Notes: a model not told the origin generated them from the letters alone. A stretch of DNA of 64,000 nt from Citrifermentans bemidjiense Bem (GCF_000020725.1 NC_011146.1:4344001-4408000), one strand, 5' to 3'; positions 16,029 to 25,300 are shown, counted from the stretch's first letter. Made by a program: numbers and translations.

Positions 16029-18581
16029 ATGAACCTGAGCTCAACGCTGCACAGATTTACCGTCGTCCCCTCGCTTCCCAAGGAGCTTGCCGGGCTGCAG
16101 CGCATCGCCTACAACCTCTGGTGGAGCTGGGAACCCGAAGCCATCGGCCTTTTCAAACGACTGGACCCCGAACTCTGGCGCCTGACGCGCCACAACCCCC
16201 TCGAGGTGCTGGGAAGCCTGCAGCAGGCGACCTTCGAGAGCCTCATGGCGGACGAGGGGTTCATGTCCCACCTCTCGCAGGTAGAGGAACGCCTTACCGA
16301 ATACCTCTCCTCCCACACCTGGTATGAGCGGCACGGCAACTCCGGCGCCCGCATCGCCTACTTCTCCATGGAATTCGGCCTGCACGAGTCGCTCCCCATC
16401 TACTCCGGGGGGCTCGGCATCCTCGCGGGCGACCACCTCAAATCCGCCAGCGATTTAGGGCTCCCTCTGGTCGGTGTCGGGCTTTTGTACCGCCAGGGGT
16501 ACTTCCGCCAGTACCTGAACCTGGAAGGGTGGCAGCAGGAAATCTACCCCGAAAACGACTTCTACAACCTCCCGCTGCACCAGGAGAAGGACAGGGATGG
16601 AAAGCCCGTGGCGTTCTCCCTGGAGTACCCGGGGAGAAACGTGCGGGTGCAGGTCTGGCGGGTGCAGGTAGGCCGCGTCAACCTCTACCTTCTTGACACG
16701 AACCTCGAGGAGAATGCCCCCGCCGACCGTGAAATTACCACCAGGCTCTACGGCGGCGACCAGGAGTTGCGGATCAGGCAGGAAATCCTGCTCGGCATCG
16801 GCGGCATCCGGGCGCTGAGGCTTTTGGGGGCCGAGCCCAACGTCTGCCACATGAACGAGGGGCACGCCGCCTTCCTGGCGCTGGAGCGGATCCGCTCCCT
16901 GATGGAGCAGCGCCAGCTCACCTTCCGGGAGGCGATGGAGGCGGTGAGAGGCGGCAACGTCTTCACCACCCACACGCCGGTTGAGGCCGGGATCGACCAT
17001 TTCCCCCCCGATCTACTCGACCAGTACATGGGGCATTACTACAGAAACCTGGGGCTTTCCCGCGAGCAGTTCATGGCCCTGGGGATGCAGAACCACGGCA
17101 GGAGCAACGAAAGCTTCTGCATGGCGGTGCTCGCCATGAAGCTCTCGCTCCACTCAAACGGGGTAAGCGAACTGCACGGGGAGGTGTCGCGCAGGATGTG
17201 GGCGGACGTCTGGCCGGACCTCCCCGAGGAACAGCTGCCGCTTACCTACGTCACCAACGGGGTGCACCAGAAGAGCTGGCTCTCGGAGGAGATGACCGGC
17301 CTGTTGATCCGGTTCCTCGGCACCAGGTGGTTGGAACAAAGCGCCGATCAGCTCTGGCGCAGGGTCTCGCGCATCCCGGACGCGGAGCTTTGGCGCACGC
17401 ACCGGCGCGGCACCGAGCAGCTGGTCGACTACGCCCGCCGCAGCTTGAGGGCGCAGCTGGAGAAGCTCGACGCCTCCGCCAAGGAGATCGACGCGGCAGG
17501 CGACGTCCTGGACCCGGAGATACTCACCATCGGCTTCGCGCGCCGCTTCGCCACCTACAAGCGCGGGACGCTCCTGTTGCACGACAAGGAGCGGCTCTTC
17601 AGGATACTGAACCACCCCGAGCGGCCGGTGCAGATCGTATTCGCCGGGAAGGCACACCCCGCCGACCACCAGGGAAAGGAGCTGATCCGCCAGATCGTGC
17701 AGCTGTCGCAGCAGCCCGAGTTCCGGCGCCGCATCGTCTTTTTGGAGGATTACGACATCTCGGTGGCCCGGCGCCTGGTGCAGGGGGTGGACATCTGGCT
17801 CAACACGCCGCTCAGGCCCCTGGAGGCCAGCGGCACCAGCGGGATGAAGGTCGCCTTCAACGGCGGCCTCAACCTGAGCATCCTGGACGGCTGGTGGTGC
17901 GAGGGGTACCGCGGGAACAACGGCTGGGCCATAGGGCGCGGCGAGGTGTACGACGACCTGGCCTACCAGAACCAGGTGGAGAGCCGCGCCATCTACGACC
18001 TTCTGGAGAAGGAGATCGTGCCCCTTTTCTACAACCGGGGGAACGACGGCATCCCGCGCGGCTGGACCACCTTCATGAAGAGCTCCATGCAGACGCTCTG
18101 CCCGGTGTTCAGCACGGACCGGATGGTGCAGGAGTACGCAAGGCGCTGCTACCTTCCCGCCTTCGAACACTGGGAGCGGCTGAACCGCGACGACCTGCGG
18201 CTTGCGGTGGAGCTGGCGCGCTGGAAGGAGCGGCTGCACGGCATGTGGGGGGAGCTTTCCATCGTGGCGGTCCACGCCGAGATCCAGAAGGAGGTGATGG
18301 TGGGGGAGATGCTACCCATCTCGGTGCAGATCACGCCGGGGCGGATCCCGCTTTCCGAGATCGCGGTGGAGGTCTATTTCGGGGTGCTCGATTCCCGCGG
18401 CGCCATCATCGGGGGGGAGATCGTGCCGCTTACGCCGGTGGCAGACCCGGAAAAGGCGGGGCACTTCGGCGGCGAACTGGAGTGCCGCTTCTGCGGGCGG
18501 CACGGCTTCATGCTGCGGGTAATGCCCAGGCACCCGGAGCTTGGGACCGTGTACGATCCGGGGCTGATACTCTGGGGTTAG
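16029..18581 (+). CDS. glgP: Alpha-glucan (glycogen) phosphorylase
   Basis: An 850-residue GT35 enzyme that releases glucose 1-phosphate from storage glucan. The N-terminal region (KELAGLQRIAYNLWWSWEP) is the DUF3417-type extension of the bacterial short phosphorylase group. The pyridoxal-phosphate lysine is Lys607 in EASGTSGMKVAFNGG, and THTPVEAGIDHF and ATYKRGTLL are further family motifs. It lies 23 bases after the sigma-54 activator gene and may share its transcript. No other glycogen gene is in the window, so the link to motility is positional only. Confidence 0.95.
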   Translation: MNLSSTLHRFTVVPSLPKELAGLQRIAYNLWWSWEPEAIGLFKRLDPELWRLTRHNPLEVLGSLQQATFESLMADEGFMSHLSQVEERLTEYLSSHTWYERHGNSGARIAYFSMEFGLHESLPIYSGGLGILAGDHLKSASDLGLPLVGVGLLYRQGYFRQYLNLEGWQQEIYPENDFYNLPLHQEKDRDGKPVAFSLEYPGRNVRVQVWRVQVGRVNLYLLDTNLEENAPADREITTRLYGGDQELRIRQEILLGIGGIRALRLLGAEPNVCHMNEGHAAFLALERIRSLMEQRQLTFREAMEAVRGGNVFTTHTPVEAGIDHFPPDLLDQYMGHYYRNLGLSREQFMALGMQNHGRSNESFCMAVLAMKLSLHSNGVSELHGEVSRRMWADVWPDLPEEQLPLTYVTNGVHQKSWLSEEMTGLLIRFLGTRWLEQSADQLWRRVSRIPDAELWRTHRRGTEQLVDYARRSLRAQLEKLDASAKEIDAAGDVLDPEILTIGFARRFATYKRGTLLLHDKERLFRILNHPERPVQIVFAGKAHPADHQGKELIRQIVQLSQQPEFRRRIVFLEDYDISVARRLVQGVDIWLNTPLRPLEASGTSGMKVAFNGGLNLSILDGWWCEGYRGNNGWAIGRGEVYDDLAYQNQVESRAIYDLLEKEIVPLFYNRGNDGIPRGWTTFMKSSMQTLCPVFSTDRMVQEYARRCYLPAFEHWERLNRDDLRLAVELARWKERLHGMWGELSIVAVHAEIQKEVMVGEMLPISVQITPGRIPLSEIAVEVYFGVLDSRGAIIGGEIVPLTPVADPEKAGHFGGELECRFCGRHGFMLRVMPRHPELGTVYDPGLILWG

Positions 18582-18609
18582 GCGGGAAGGGTCAAGGAGA
18601 GGCGAAACG

Positions 18610-18641
18610 AAAAAGGTGGGGCGCGAGCCTCACCTTTTTTT
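18610..18641. terminator. Bidirectional terminator between glgP and flhB
   Basis: AAAAAGGTGGGGC, a four-base loop and GCCTCACCTTTTTTT form a stem with A- and T-runs on both sides. It serves the convergent glgP and flhB units and overlaps the last codons of flhB. Confidence 0.85.
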
Positions 18642-19691
18642 GAGGCTGTAGACGTAGGCGAGGATCTCGGCGACGGCGGCGAAGAGCGCCTCGGGTATCT
18701 GGTCCCCCTCCTCCACCTGGGCGTAGAGTTCGCGGGCCAGGAAGCGGTTCTCCACCAGGGTGACGTTGTTCTCCCGCGCCGTGATCTTGATCTGCAGCGC
18801 CATCTGGTCCACCCCCTTGAAGAGCACCACCGGCGCCGCCATCTTGAGCCGGTCGTACTTGAGCGCCACCGCGTAGTGGGTCGGGTTGGTGACCACCACG
18901 TCGGCGGTGGGGATGATCTGCCTCATGCGGCGGCGGGCCATCTGAAACTGCTTCTGCTTCATCTTCCCCTTGATGGCCGGGTCCCCCTCCATGTTCTTGT
19001 GCTCGTCCTTGACCTCCTGCTTGGTCATCTTCAGGTTATCCATGAAGCGCCACTTCACGAAGGCAAGATCCAGCACCGCCAGTACGATCAGCACGCCGCA
19101 GGTGTGCAGCACGAGCTTGAAGGATATGTGACCGATGAACTGCATGATCCCCATCAGGTCCTGGTCGACGAGGTAGACGATCCCGTCCATCTCCTCGGTG
19201 AGGATCTTGTAGGCCATGTAGCCGACGATCGCCATCTTCAGGAACGACTTCGCCACTTCGAAAACCGAGTCCTTGTTGAAAAGCCTCCCCACCCCCTGTA
19301 TCGGGTTCAGCCGTCCCAGGTCCCACTTCATCTTCTCCGAGCTTACCGTCACCCCCCCCTGGGTCACCTCCACCGCTATCCCTACTACGATCCCCACCAG
19401 GATGAAGGGGGCCAGCATGATGGCCAAGTAGCCGAACTCCTTGATCATCAGGGTGTGCACCGCGGCATAGGTGAGCTCGGGGCGCGCCAGGCCGCCGAAG
19501 ATCTCCTGCATGCTGGTCTTCATGGTCCTCAGGAAGAGGCCGGAGCTGGCGTAGAGGGTAACCATGGCGGTGATCAGGCTCACGGCGGAGGTCATCTCGC
19601 GGCTGCGCGGGACCCCGCTCTTGTTCCTCGCCTCCTCGATCTTCTTACTGGTAGGTTTCTCTGTTTTTGAATGTTTATCTTCGTCTGCCAT
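18630..19691 (-). CDS. flhB: Flagellar export switch protein FlhB
   Basis: A 353-residue flagellar type III export component with four membrane helices and a cytoplasmic domain. The autocleavage motif is intact as Asn269-Pro270-Thr271-His272. Self-cleavage there switches export from hook to filament substrates. It is the last gene of the fliL operon and its final Lys-Lys-Arg codons form half of the terminator. Confidence 0.96.
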   Translation of the reverse strand: MADEDKHSKTEKPTSKKIEEARNKSGVPRSREMTSAVSLITAMVTLYASSGLFLRTMKTSMQEIFGGLARPELTYAAVHTLMIKEFGYLAIMLAPFILVGIVVGIAVEVTQGGVTVSSEKMKWDLGRLNPIQGVGRLFNKDSVFEVAKSFLKMAIVGYMAYKILTEEMDGIVYLVDQDLMGIMQFIGHISFKLVLHTCGVLIVLAVLDLAFVKWRFMDNLKMTKQEVKDEHKNMEGDPAIKGKMKQKQFQMARRRMRQIIPTADVVVTNPTHYAVALKYDRLKMAAPVVLFKGVDQMALQIKITARENNVTLVENRFLARELYAQVEEGDQIPEALFAAVAEILAYVYSLKKR

Positions 19692-19700
19692 GGGCTTTTC

Positions 19701-20486
19701 CTAGGCCAGAAGCCTGAAGAGGGTCCTCATCTGATCCACCACCTGCCCGAAACTCCCCTGCAGCACCCGCACGAAGACGGGAAGGGAGATGCCGAGGATG
19801 ACGAAGCCGATCCCGATGTTGAGGGGCATGCTCACCATGAAGACGTTCATGGCGGGGAAGCTGCGGGCGACGATGCCGAGGGCGACGCTGGTGGCCAGGA
19901 GCGCCACCGACACCGGGGCGGCGAGCTTGATAGCGATGATGAAGATACCGGTGCTGGTCTCGACCAGGAACTTCAGGAGCCCGCCGCTCACGTGCCAGGC
20001 CCCGAGCGGGACCACCCGATAGCTGTCCACGATGCCTCGGATGAAGTACTCGTGCACGTTGAAGGCGAGGAAGAGCAGGGTGGCGAGCGCCCCCTGGAAG
20101 ATCGCCATGGTGGGGACGTTGTTCTGGGTGGCGGGGTCGAACTGGGCGGCCATGCTGATCCCCATCTGGGTCCCGACCAGCTGCCCGCAGAACTCGACCG
20201 CGGCGAAGATGAACTGCGAAACGGCCCCCAGGGTGAGCCCGATCAGGGTTTCCTGCAGCACGAGGAGCATGAGCCCCAGCGAGTCCGAGACGTTGGGTAC
20301 GACATGGGGCTTGATGACGGGGAAAATGAGGAGGGTCATGGCGAAGATGAGCCCCATTTTGACCCGGGCGGGGACGAGCCTCGCCCCGAACATGGGGATC
20401 GCCGAGAAAAGCCCCGCCACCCGCGCCAGGACCAGGGCCAGCGGGATCAGGTCGGCGAGCGATGTCAGGGGCAGGTTCTGGAACAC
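19701..20486 (-). CDS. fliR: Flagellar export gate protein FliR
   Basis: A 261-residue polytopic membrane protein with the FliR start pattern (LADLIPLALVLARVAGLFSA) and a GTQMGISMAAQFDP loop typical of the family. It forms the export gate with FliP and FliQ. The start is a GTG at 20486, three bases after the fliQ stop. Confidence 0.94.
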   Translation of the reverse strand: MFQNLPLTSLADLIPLALVLARVAGLFSAIPMFGARLVPARVKMGLIFAMTLLIFPVIKPHVVPNVSDSLGLMLLVLQETLIGLTLGAVSQFIFAAVEFCGQLVGTQMGISMAAQFDPATQNNVPTMAIFQGALATLLFLAFNVHEYFIRGIVDSYRVVPLGAWHVSGGLLKFLVETSTGIFIIAIKLAAPVSVALLATSVALGIVARSFPAMNVFMVSMPLNIGIGFVILGISLPVFVRVLQGSFGQVVDQMRTLFRLLA

Positions 20487-20489
20487 GCG

Positions 20490-20759
20490 CTAATGCCTCA
20501 TGTTGGCGATCATGCCGTAGATTTCGCGGGTGAAGTCGCTCATGTACATCATCATCCAGGGGAAGAAGACCACCATCGCCACCATGACGGCGACGATCTT
20601 CGGGGCGAAGGCGAGGGTCGCCTCGTTGATCGAGGTTACCGCCTGGAAGATGCTGATGAGAAGGCCCACCACCAGGGCGCAGATGAGCAGCGGGGCCGAA
20701 AGGAGGATCACCGCCTCGAAGCTTCTTCTGCCGAGTTGGACTACCATTTCCGGGGTCAT
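20490..20759 (-). CDS. fliQ: Flagellar export gate protein FliQ
   Basis: An 89-residue protein with two membrane helices (about 14-36 and 53-74) and the family sequence SIFQAVTSINEATLAFAPKI. The Shine-Dalgarno GGAG is six bases before the ATG. It is separated from fliP by about 116 bases containing a GATT(G/A)A repeat, unlike the tight packing elsewhere in the operon. Confidence 0.94.
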   Translation of the reverse strand: MTPEMVVQLGRRSFEAVILLSAPLLICALVVGLLISIFQAVTSINEATLAFAPKIVAVMVAMVVFFPWMMMYMSDFTREIYGMIANMRH

Positions 20760-20781
20760 ACTTAGCTCCAGTAAAGCAGAT

Positions 20782-20803
20782 AAAGATTGAGATTAAGATT
20801 GAG
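20782..20803. repeat. GATTGA/GATTAA hexamer repeat between fliP and fliQ
   Basis: Tandem hexamers (AAGATTGAGATTAAGATTGAG) followed by GACAAAGACCAAGACAAAG. The same hexamers build the large hairpin between fliE and fliF at 34270-34360. Noncoding in the flagellar transcript. Confidence 0.6.
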
Positions 20804-20875
20804 AAAAAGACAAAGACCAAGACAAAGTCGACGGCCGCCTGGATAGAGCCGGCAGGAGGCGCGCACCGGGTAGGG

Positions 20876-21634
20876 TCACCCGAAGCTCTTCACCAGCGAA
20901 CCGATGACGAGCCCCCAGCCGTCCACCAGGACGAAGAGAAGGATCTTGAAGGGGAGGGAGATCATCACCGGCGGCAGCATCATCATACCCATGGACATCA
21001 GCACCGACGCGACCACCATGTCGAGCACCAGGAAGGGGATGAAGATCAGGAAGCCGATCTGGAAGGCGGTCTTCAGCTCGCTCACCATGTAGGCCGGGAT
21101 CAGGGTCAGGGTCGGGATGTCGTCGGCGTTTTTGGGCCTGGGAAGCTTGGAGAGGTTGATGAAGAGCGCCAGGTCCTTCTCGCGCACCTGGGAAAGCATG
21201 AACTTCCTCAAGGGGGCCACCCCCCTTTTCACCGCCTCCTCCTGGGTTATCTGCGAGGCCCGGTAAGGCTGCAGCGCGTTGGCGTTCACCTGCTGCCAGA
21301 CCGGCGCCATGATGAAGAAGGTAAGGAACAGGGAAAGGCCGACCACGATCTGGTTGGAGGGGGCCTGCTGGGTCCCCAGCGCCGAACGGAGGAACGAGAG
21401 CACCACGACGATCCTGGTGAAGGAGGTGGTCATCATCAAAAGGCTCGGGGCCAGCGAGATGACCGTCATCAGGAAGAAGATTTGCAGCACCACGGAGACG
21501 TCGGCAGGCTTCGTGACCTTGCCGACCCCGACGCTCACCGTGGGTAAGGAGAGGGGTTCAGCCAGTGCGGTACCGGCCAGTACCAGGATTGCCAGCACGA
21601 GGAGCAGCGCTCCCGCCATAAATTTCTTTCTCAC
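20876..21634 (-). CDS. fliP: Flagellar export gate protein FliP
   Basis: A 252-residue protein with an N-terminal signal sequence and four helices. Family motifs include SFTRIVVVLSFLR, the ALGTQQAPSNQIVVGLSLFL region and a C-terminal MMLPPVMISLPFKILLFVLV segment. The start is GTG at 21634, overlapping the fliO stop as GTGA. Confidence 0.95.
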   Translation of the reverse strand: MRKKFMAGALLLVLAILVLAGTALAEPLSLPTVSVGVGKVTKPADVSVVLQIFFLMTVISLAPSLLMMTTSFTRIVVVLSFLRSALGTQQAPSNQIVVGLSLFLTFFIMAPVWQQVNANALQPYRASQITQEEAVKRGVAPLRKFMLSQVREKDLALFINLSKLPRPKNADDIPTLTLIPAYMVSELKTAFQIGFLIFIPFLVLDMVVASVLMSMGMMMLPPVMISLPFKILLFVLVDGWGLVIGSLVKSFG

Positions 21635-22110
21635 GCAAAGTCACCACTTTTTTTTAACTGCCCCAGAGGCATCTTCCCGCGCGCTCCCGCGCCGGGAATG
21701 TTTTTCAGCTTGTTTCTCAGCGGGAACGGGATCAGCGTGCCGTAGCCTCGCTCTTCCACCACCTCGATCTCCTCCAGCATCTCCACCTGCTTGATCAGGC
21801 TGACCCCCTCGCCGCTGTTGCTCAAAAGGAGGTACTCGCCACCCACCTCGACCAGCATCAGCGACTTCTTCGGGGCCAGGTGCCTGGTCTCGACCACCCG
21901 GATGTAACGCGCCCCTCCCCCTTGCGGCACCTTCATCAGGCGCCCCGCCAGGTAGTAGAGCAGCAGGATGATCCCGATCACGAGGATGAGGGATCCCGCC
22001 ATCTGCGCGAGGCTCCCCATGAGCTCCGGGCCCGCCTCCCCCTGCTGCGCCAGCGCAGCGGCCGGCGACAGGGTAACCGCCGTTGTAATCGACAGCAGGA
22101 GCTTTCTCAT
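21631..22110 (-). CDS. fliO: Flagellar assembly protein FliO
   Basis: A 159-residue protein starting at 22110, where ATGA overlaps the fliN stop. A signal-like N terminus is followed by one membrane helix (about 33-52, SLILVIGIILLLYYLAGRLM) and a cytoplasmic domain with the FliO pattern ETRHLAPKKSLMLVEVGGEY. FliO assists FliP assembly. The same frame is open upstream through fliN, but that part is a shadow of fliN. Confidence 0.88.
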   Translation of the reverse strand: MRKLLLSITTAVTLSPAAALAQQGEAGPELMGSLAQMAGSLILVIGIILLLYYLAGRLMKVPQGGGARYIRVVETRHLAPKKSLMLVEVGGEYLLLSNSGEGVSLIKQVEMLEEIEVVEERGYGTLIPFPLRNKLKNIPGAGARGKMPLGQLKKSGDFA

Positions 22111-22412
22111 AGCACCTTGTCCACCCTCTCGTTGGGGCTCACGATATCGAGGAGCCGGATGCCGAACTTGTCGTTCACCACCACCGCCTCGCCCCGGGCC
22201 ACCAGCTTCGAATTCACGAAGACGTCCAGCGGCTCGCCCGCGAGCTTGGTGAGCTCCACCACCGACCCCTGGTTCAACTGCAGCACGTCGCGCACCAGGA
22301 GCTTGCTTCTGCCAAGCTCCACGGTCAGCTGCAGCGGTATATCCATGATGAAATCCAGATTCTTCGGCTGGGGTACTTCCTTCTCGTCTTCCAAAGCGAG
22401 TTTTTCGCTCAA
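22107..22412 (-). CDS. fliN: Flagellar switch protein FliN
   Basis: A 101-residue C-ring protein with a single SpoA domain: LTVELGRSKLLVRDVLQLNQGSVVEL and EPLDVFVNSKLVARGEAVVV. It partners FliM and FliG in torque and direction control. It overlaps fliM by four bases. Confidence 0.95.
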   Translation of the reverse strand: MSEKLALEDEKEVPQPKNLDFIMDIPLQLTVELGRSKLLVRDVLQLNQGSVVELTKLAGEPLDVFVNSKLVARGEAVVVNDKFGIRLLDIVSPNERVDKVL

Positions 22413-23386
22413 TCTTCACCTCCTGCATTCAGGGCCCGGGTTATCTGTACTGCCTTGTTGCCGCCGCTTACCCCGGCGATCCCCATGAACTTCTTGGTGC
22501 CGCCCACCTTCACCGTCAGCTCGTCCTTGCCGCTTGCCTCCAGCATGATGGTGTCTCCCGGCGTTAAGTGCAGCAGGTCCGAAAGCGAGATGGTCGCCCC
22601 TCCCATCTCGACCGAGAGATCCATGGGCGCGCCCATGAGCTCCTCGGAAAGCCGGTAGGACCAGAACGGGTCCACAGCCATCATGTCCATCTGGACGCCG
22701 CGCTTCAGCTTGTCGCGGATCGGCTCGATGGTAAGGAAGGGGATGGCGAGGATCATGCTCCCCACCGTCTCCTCGATCTGGATCTTCATCGACATGGTCA
22801 CCACCTGGTACTCGGGGGGGACGATGTTGACCAGGCGCGGGTTCATCTCCAGGCGGAGCAGGTTCATGCTGGCCGGGCAAAGCGGCGCCCACGCCTTCTC
22901 CAGGTCCGCCAGCGCGTCCTTGACGATCTTCTCCACGAGCCTCAGCTCGATCGAGGTGAAGAGCCGGTTCATCCCTTGGGGCTGCACTCCGCTCCCCCCG
23001 AGGATGCTGTCCACGATGGTGAAGACCAAGGTGGCGTCGAAGGCGATCAGGGCGGCCCCCTTCAGGGGGTCCATCTTGTAGATCGCCATGCAGACGGGGT
23101 TCGGGAGCACGCTCAGGAAGTCCCCGAACTTGTAGGGGACCGCCTCCTCCTTCTTGATGTCCACCATCCGCCCCAGCCGGTTGGACATGGTGACCCTGTT
23201 GTACCGGATGAATCCGTCGTAGACGATGTCAAGGTTCGGGATGGCGCGGTGCGCCTCGATGTCCAGCAGGTCGAACTGCTCGGCCTGCGGCCCTTCCTTG
23301 GCCAGCTCGTTTTCCGGAACCAGGGTCCCGTCGAAAACCGCCGCGACCAGGGCATCTATTTCTTCCTTGGTGAGAAGTTTTTCCAT
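22409..23386 (-). CDS. fliM: Flagellar switch protein FliM
   Basis: A 325-residue C-ring protein. The N terminus MEKLLTKEEIDALVAAV resembles the CheY-P binding motif (LSQ-E-EIDALL type). The middle domain has the CheC-like fold and the C-terminal SpoA domain binds FliN. It starts 13 bases after fliL. Confidence 0.95.
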   Translation of the reverse strand: MEKLLTKEEIDALVAAVFDGTLVPENELAKEGPQAEQFDLLDIEAHRAIPNLDIVYDGFIRYNRVTMSNRLGRMVDIKKEEAVPYKFGDFLSVLPNPVCMAIYKMDPLKGAALIAFDATLVFTIVDSILGGSGVQPQGMNRLFTSIELRLVEKIVKDALADLEKAWAPLCPASMNLLRLEMNPRLVNIVPPEYQVVTMSMKIQIEETVGSMILAIPFLTIEPIRDKLKRGVQMDMMAVDPFWSYRLSEELMGAPMDLSVEMGGATISLSDLLHLTPGDTIMLEASGKDELTVKVGGTKKFMGIAGVSGGNKAVQITRALNAGGED

Positions 23387-23398
23387 CGCGGATACCTT

Positions 23399-23923
23399 TT
23401 ACTGCACCACGAAATCCGTGAAGTAAACCTTGGTTATCTTGCTGGGAGGCACCACCTTCGAGACCGCCGCCAGGATCTGTTCCCGCAGCTGGTTTTTCCC
23501 CTGCAGGTCCTGGATCTCCTGCATGGTCTTGGTGGTGAGCAGAATGAGGATGGCATCCCGAAGCGGGGCCATTTTCGCCTCCAGTTCGGGCTTCACCTGC
23601 GGGTTGGCCATCTCGAACTCGACCTTTACCTTCAGGTAGCGCAGTTCCGCACCGTCGTAGATGTTGACGATGAACGGTTCCAGCGGATAGATGGTCGCGC
23701 CGGCTGCTGCGCCCTCTCCTTCCTTGGCGGGCGCGCCGTGCCCTCCCCCTTCCGCCTTGGCCTCGACCTTGGCGCCTTCCGGAGCCTTCTCGCCCTTCTT
23801 GCCGCCGAGGAACAGAGCCGCTCCCCCTCCGATGGCGAGTACCGCCACCACGGCGCCGATGATGATGAAGAGCTTCTTGTTGTCCTTCGGTGGGGCGTCC
23901 TGCGCCTTCGCCTGTTCAGCCAT
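23399..23923 (-). CDS. fliL: Flagellar basal-body protein FliL
   Basis: A 174-residue single-span membrane protein with a short cytoplasmic tail, a helix at about 20-42, a Gly/Ala/Glu-rich periplasmic linker and the C-terminal FliL domain (YPLEPFIVNIYDGAELRYLK, then LRDAILILLTTKT). FliL associates with stators at the basal body. It is the first gene of the fliL-flhB operon. A sigma-54 promoter lies about 55 bases upstream. Confidence 0.94.
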   Translation of the reverse strand: MAEQAKAQDAPPKDNKKLFIIIGAVVAVLAIGGGAALFLGGKKGEKAPEGAKVEAKAEGGGHGAPAKEGEGAAAGATIYPLEPFIVNIYDGAELRYLKVKVEFEMANPQVKPELEAKMAPLRDAILILLTTKTMQEIQDLQGKNQLREQILAAVSKVVPPSKITKVYFTDFVVQ

Positions 23924-23977
23924 ACCCGGTTCTCCTTTTAAAGCAGCTCAAGCTGGTGTATTCGGAATGAACACCTT

Positions 23978-23993
23978 TGCAACGGCGGTGCCA
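23978..23993 (-). promoter_or_regulatory. Sigma-54 promoter of the fliL operon
   Basis: On the minus strand TGGCACCGCCGTTGCA has GG and GC exactly ten bases apart and matches the TGGCAC-N5-TTGCA consensus fully. Predicted transcription start near 23966, giving a leader of about 43 bases before fliL. Confidence 0.85.
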
Positions 23994-24137
23994 GATCGCG
24001 GAGGGAAGGGGATAAATCCCGGGGACTATGGTTTTCGCCAGGGGGCGCATGCGAAAACTCCCCTTATTTTACGGAAGGTTGCAATGGGGATTAGCAGCGT
24101 GGAATTAACAGCGGGAAAGCGGGGGAAGCCCCAAAGA

Positions 24138-24151
24138 GTCAACATTTTGAC
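24138..24151. promoter_or_regulatory. Candidate activator site (GTCA-N6-TGAC)
   Basis: GTCAACATTTTGAC lies about 145 bases upstream of the fliL sigma-54 promoter. A matching palindrome occurs before flgB at 35649-35662. The spacing suits an upstream activating sequence for an NtrC-type regulator. Confidence 0.4.
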
Positions 24152-24360
24152 CGAACAAAAGAGTTGCCAATAACCTGACCGGGAACTGCGCAACCAAGGC
24201 CCGGGCCGCGGCAGGCGGGATTTGGGCGCGCAGCAGACGCGACAAGGCGCAGAGCGGCCGGAAACGGCGGGATGCCGGCGGTTCGCCCAGGGTAAAGATA
24301 CAGGGGGTGCGGGAAGACGAGGAGCGTTTTCAGAGCTCCGACAACGCCGGCGACGCGGCT

Positions 24361-24405
24361 CCAGGTGGGGGGCGCGGCTTGCGCCGCGCCCCTTTCGGTA
24401 CCTGG
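24361..24405 (-). terminator. Hairpin after flgE
   Basis: GGGGCGCGGC, TTGC loop, GCCGCGCCCC nested within CCAGGT/ACCTGG, starting 11 bases after the flgE stop. There is no T-run on the minus strand, so it may be a rho-dependent or mRNA-stabilising 3' end rather than a strong intrinsic terminator. Confidence 0.5.
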
Positions 24406-24415
24406 TGAGCCGGCG

Positions 24416-25300
24416 CTAGCGGATCAGGCTCAGCACTTCCTGCGTCATCTGGTCGGAGGTGGTGATGGTCTTGGAGTTGGCCGAGTAGGCCCTCTGGGTG
24501 GTGATCATCTTGACGAACTCGTTCGCCAGGTCGACCGTGCTCTGCTCCAAGGTGTTGGAGAGGATCTGCTCGCTCACCCCGTTGGCCTTGTTGGCTGCCA
24601 GCGAGAAGCCGGCGGCCGAGACGCCGGAGGTGGTGGTCGCCTGGTACAGCGAGCCGCCGACCTTCTTCAGCGCGGTCGGATCGGGCGCGGTTACCACGGC
24701 AACCTTCTGCGCGGCGGCCGCAGCGGCGGGTGTCGTGGCGACACCGGCCACCCCGGAGGTGCTGTAGTAGTTCTGGGTGATCCCGTCCGTTGCGAGGTAG
24801 GTGATCAGGCCGGTGTTGTCGATGCTCAGGACCTTGCCGAAGTCTGTGGCGGGGGCGGCGCCGGAGTTGAGGAACTTGATCGGGTTGCCGGCGGTGTCGA
24901 GCACCTGGTAGCCGTCCGGGTTCACCAGGTAAAGGTTGCTGTCGGTGTGGAAGGCGCCGGCGCGGGAGAGAAAGGCGGAGCTCTGCGCAGCCACGGGGGC
25001 GGCCGCGGTCGAGGGCTTCAAGGCAAAGAAGCTGTTCCCCTGGATGGCGAGGTCGGTGACGTTCTCGGAGGTCTGGGTGGAGCCCTGGGAGAAGACGTTC
25101 TGCACGGCCTGCATCTGCACGCCCTTGCCGATCTGGGAGTTGTTGCCGACGTTCTGGGAAAGCATGTCCGAGAAGAGGGTGCGCGCACCCTTGTAGCCGA
25201 CGGTGTTGACGTTGGATATGTTGTTGCCGATCACGTTCATGGCCTCGCCGTTTTGAAGCAGGCCGCTGACGCCGGTATACAGTGCGGAAGTTACGCTCAT
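24416..25300 (-). CDS. flgE: Flagellar hook protein FlgE (short form)
   Basis: A 294-residue flagellar hook-basal body protein. The N terminus (ALYTGVSGLLQNGEAMNVIG, then NNISNVNTVGYKGARTLF) and C terminus (ANEFVKMITTQRAYSANSKT) are the conserved rod/hook D0-D1 segments. Many FlgE proteins exceed 400 residues, so the outer domains are reduced here. A short Ala-rich stretch (TPAAAAAAQK) lies in the middle. FlgF/FlgG are alternatives by length, but the order fliK-flgD-TIGR02530-flgE favours hook protein. It is the last gene of its unit. Confidence 0.85.
   Translation of the reverse strand: MSVTSALYTGVSGLLQNGEAMNVIGNNISNVNTVGYKGARTLFSDMLSQNVGNNSQIGKGVQMQAVQNVFSQGSTQTSENVTDLAIQGNSFFALKPSTAAAPVAAQSSAFLSRAGAFHTDSNLYLVNPDGYQVLDTAGNPIKFLNSGAAPATDFGKVLSIDNTGLITYLATDGITQNYYSTSGVAGVATTPAAAAAAQKVAVVTAPDPTALKKVGGSLYQATTTSGVSAAGFSLAANKANGVSEQILSNTLEQSTVDLANEFVKMITTQRAYSANSKTITTSDQMTQEVLSLIR

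Larger units (their letters stand above)
23924..24415. other. Intergenic regulatory region upstream of fliL
   Basis: A 492-base gap between the flgE stop and the fliL start (both on the minus strand). It contains the sigma-54 promoter, a GTTTTCGC/GCGAAAAC hairpin at 24031-24058, a GTCA-N6-TGAC palindrome at 24138-24151 and the hairpin after flgE. I see no credible coding sequence: open frames here lack ribosome sites. Confidence 0.7.
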
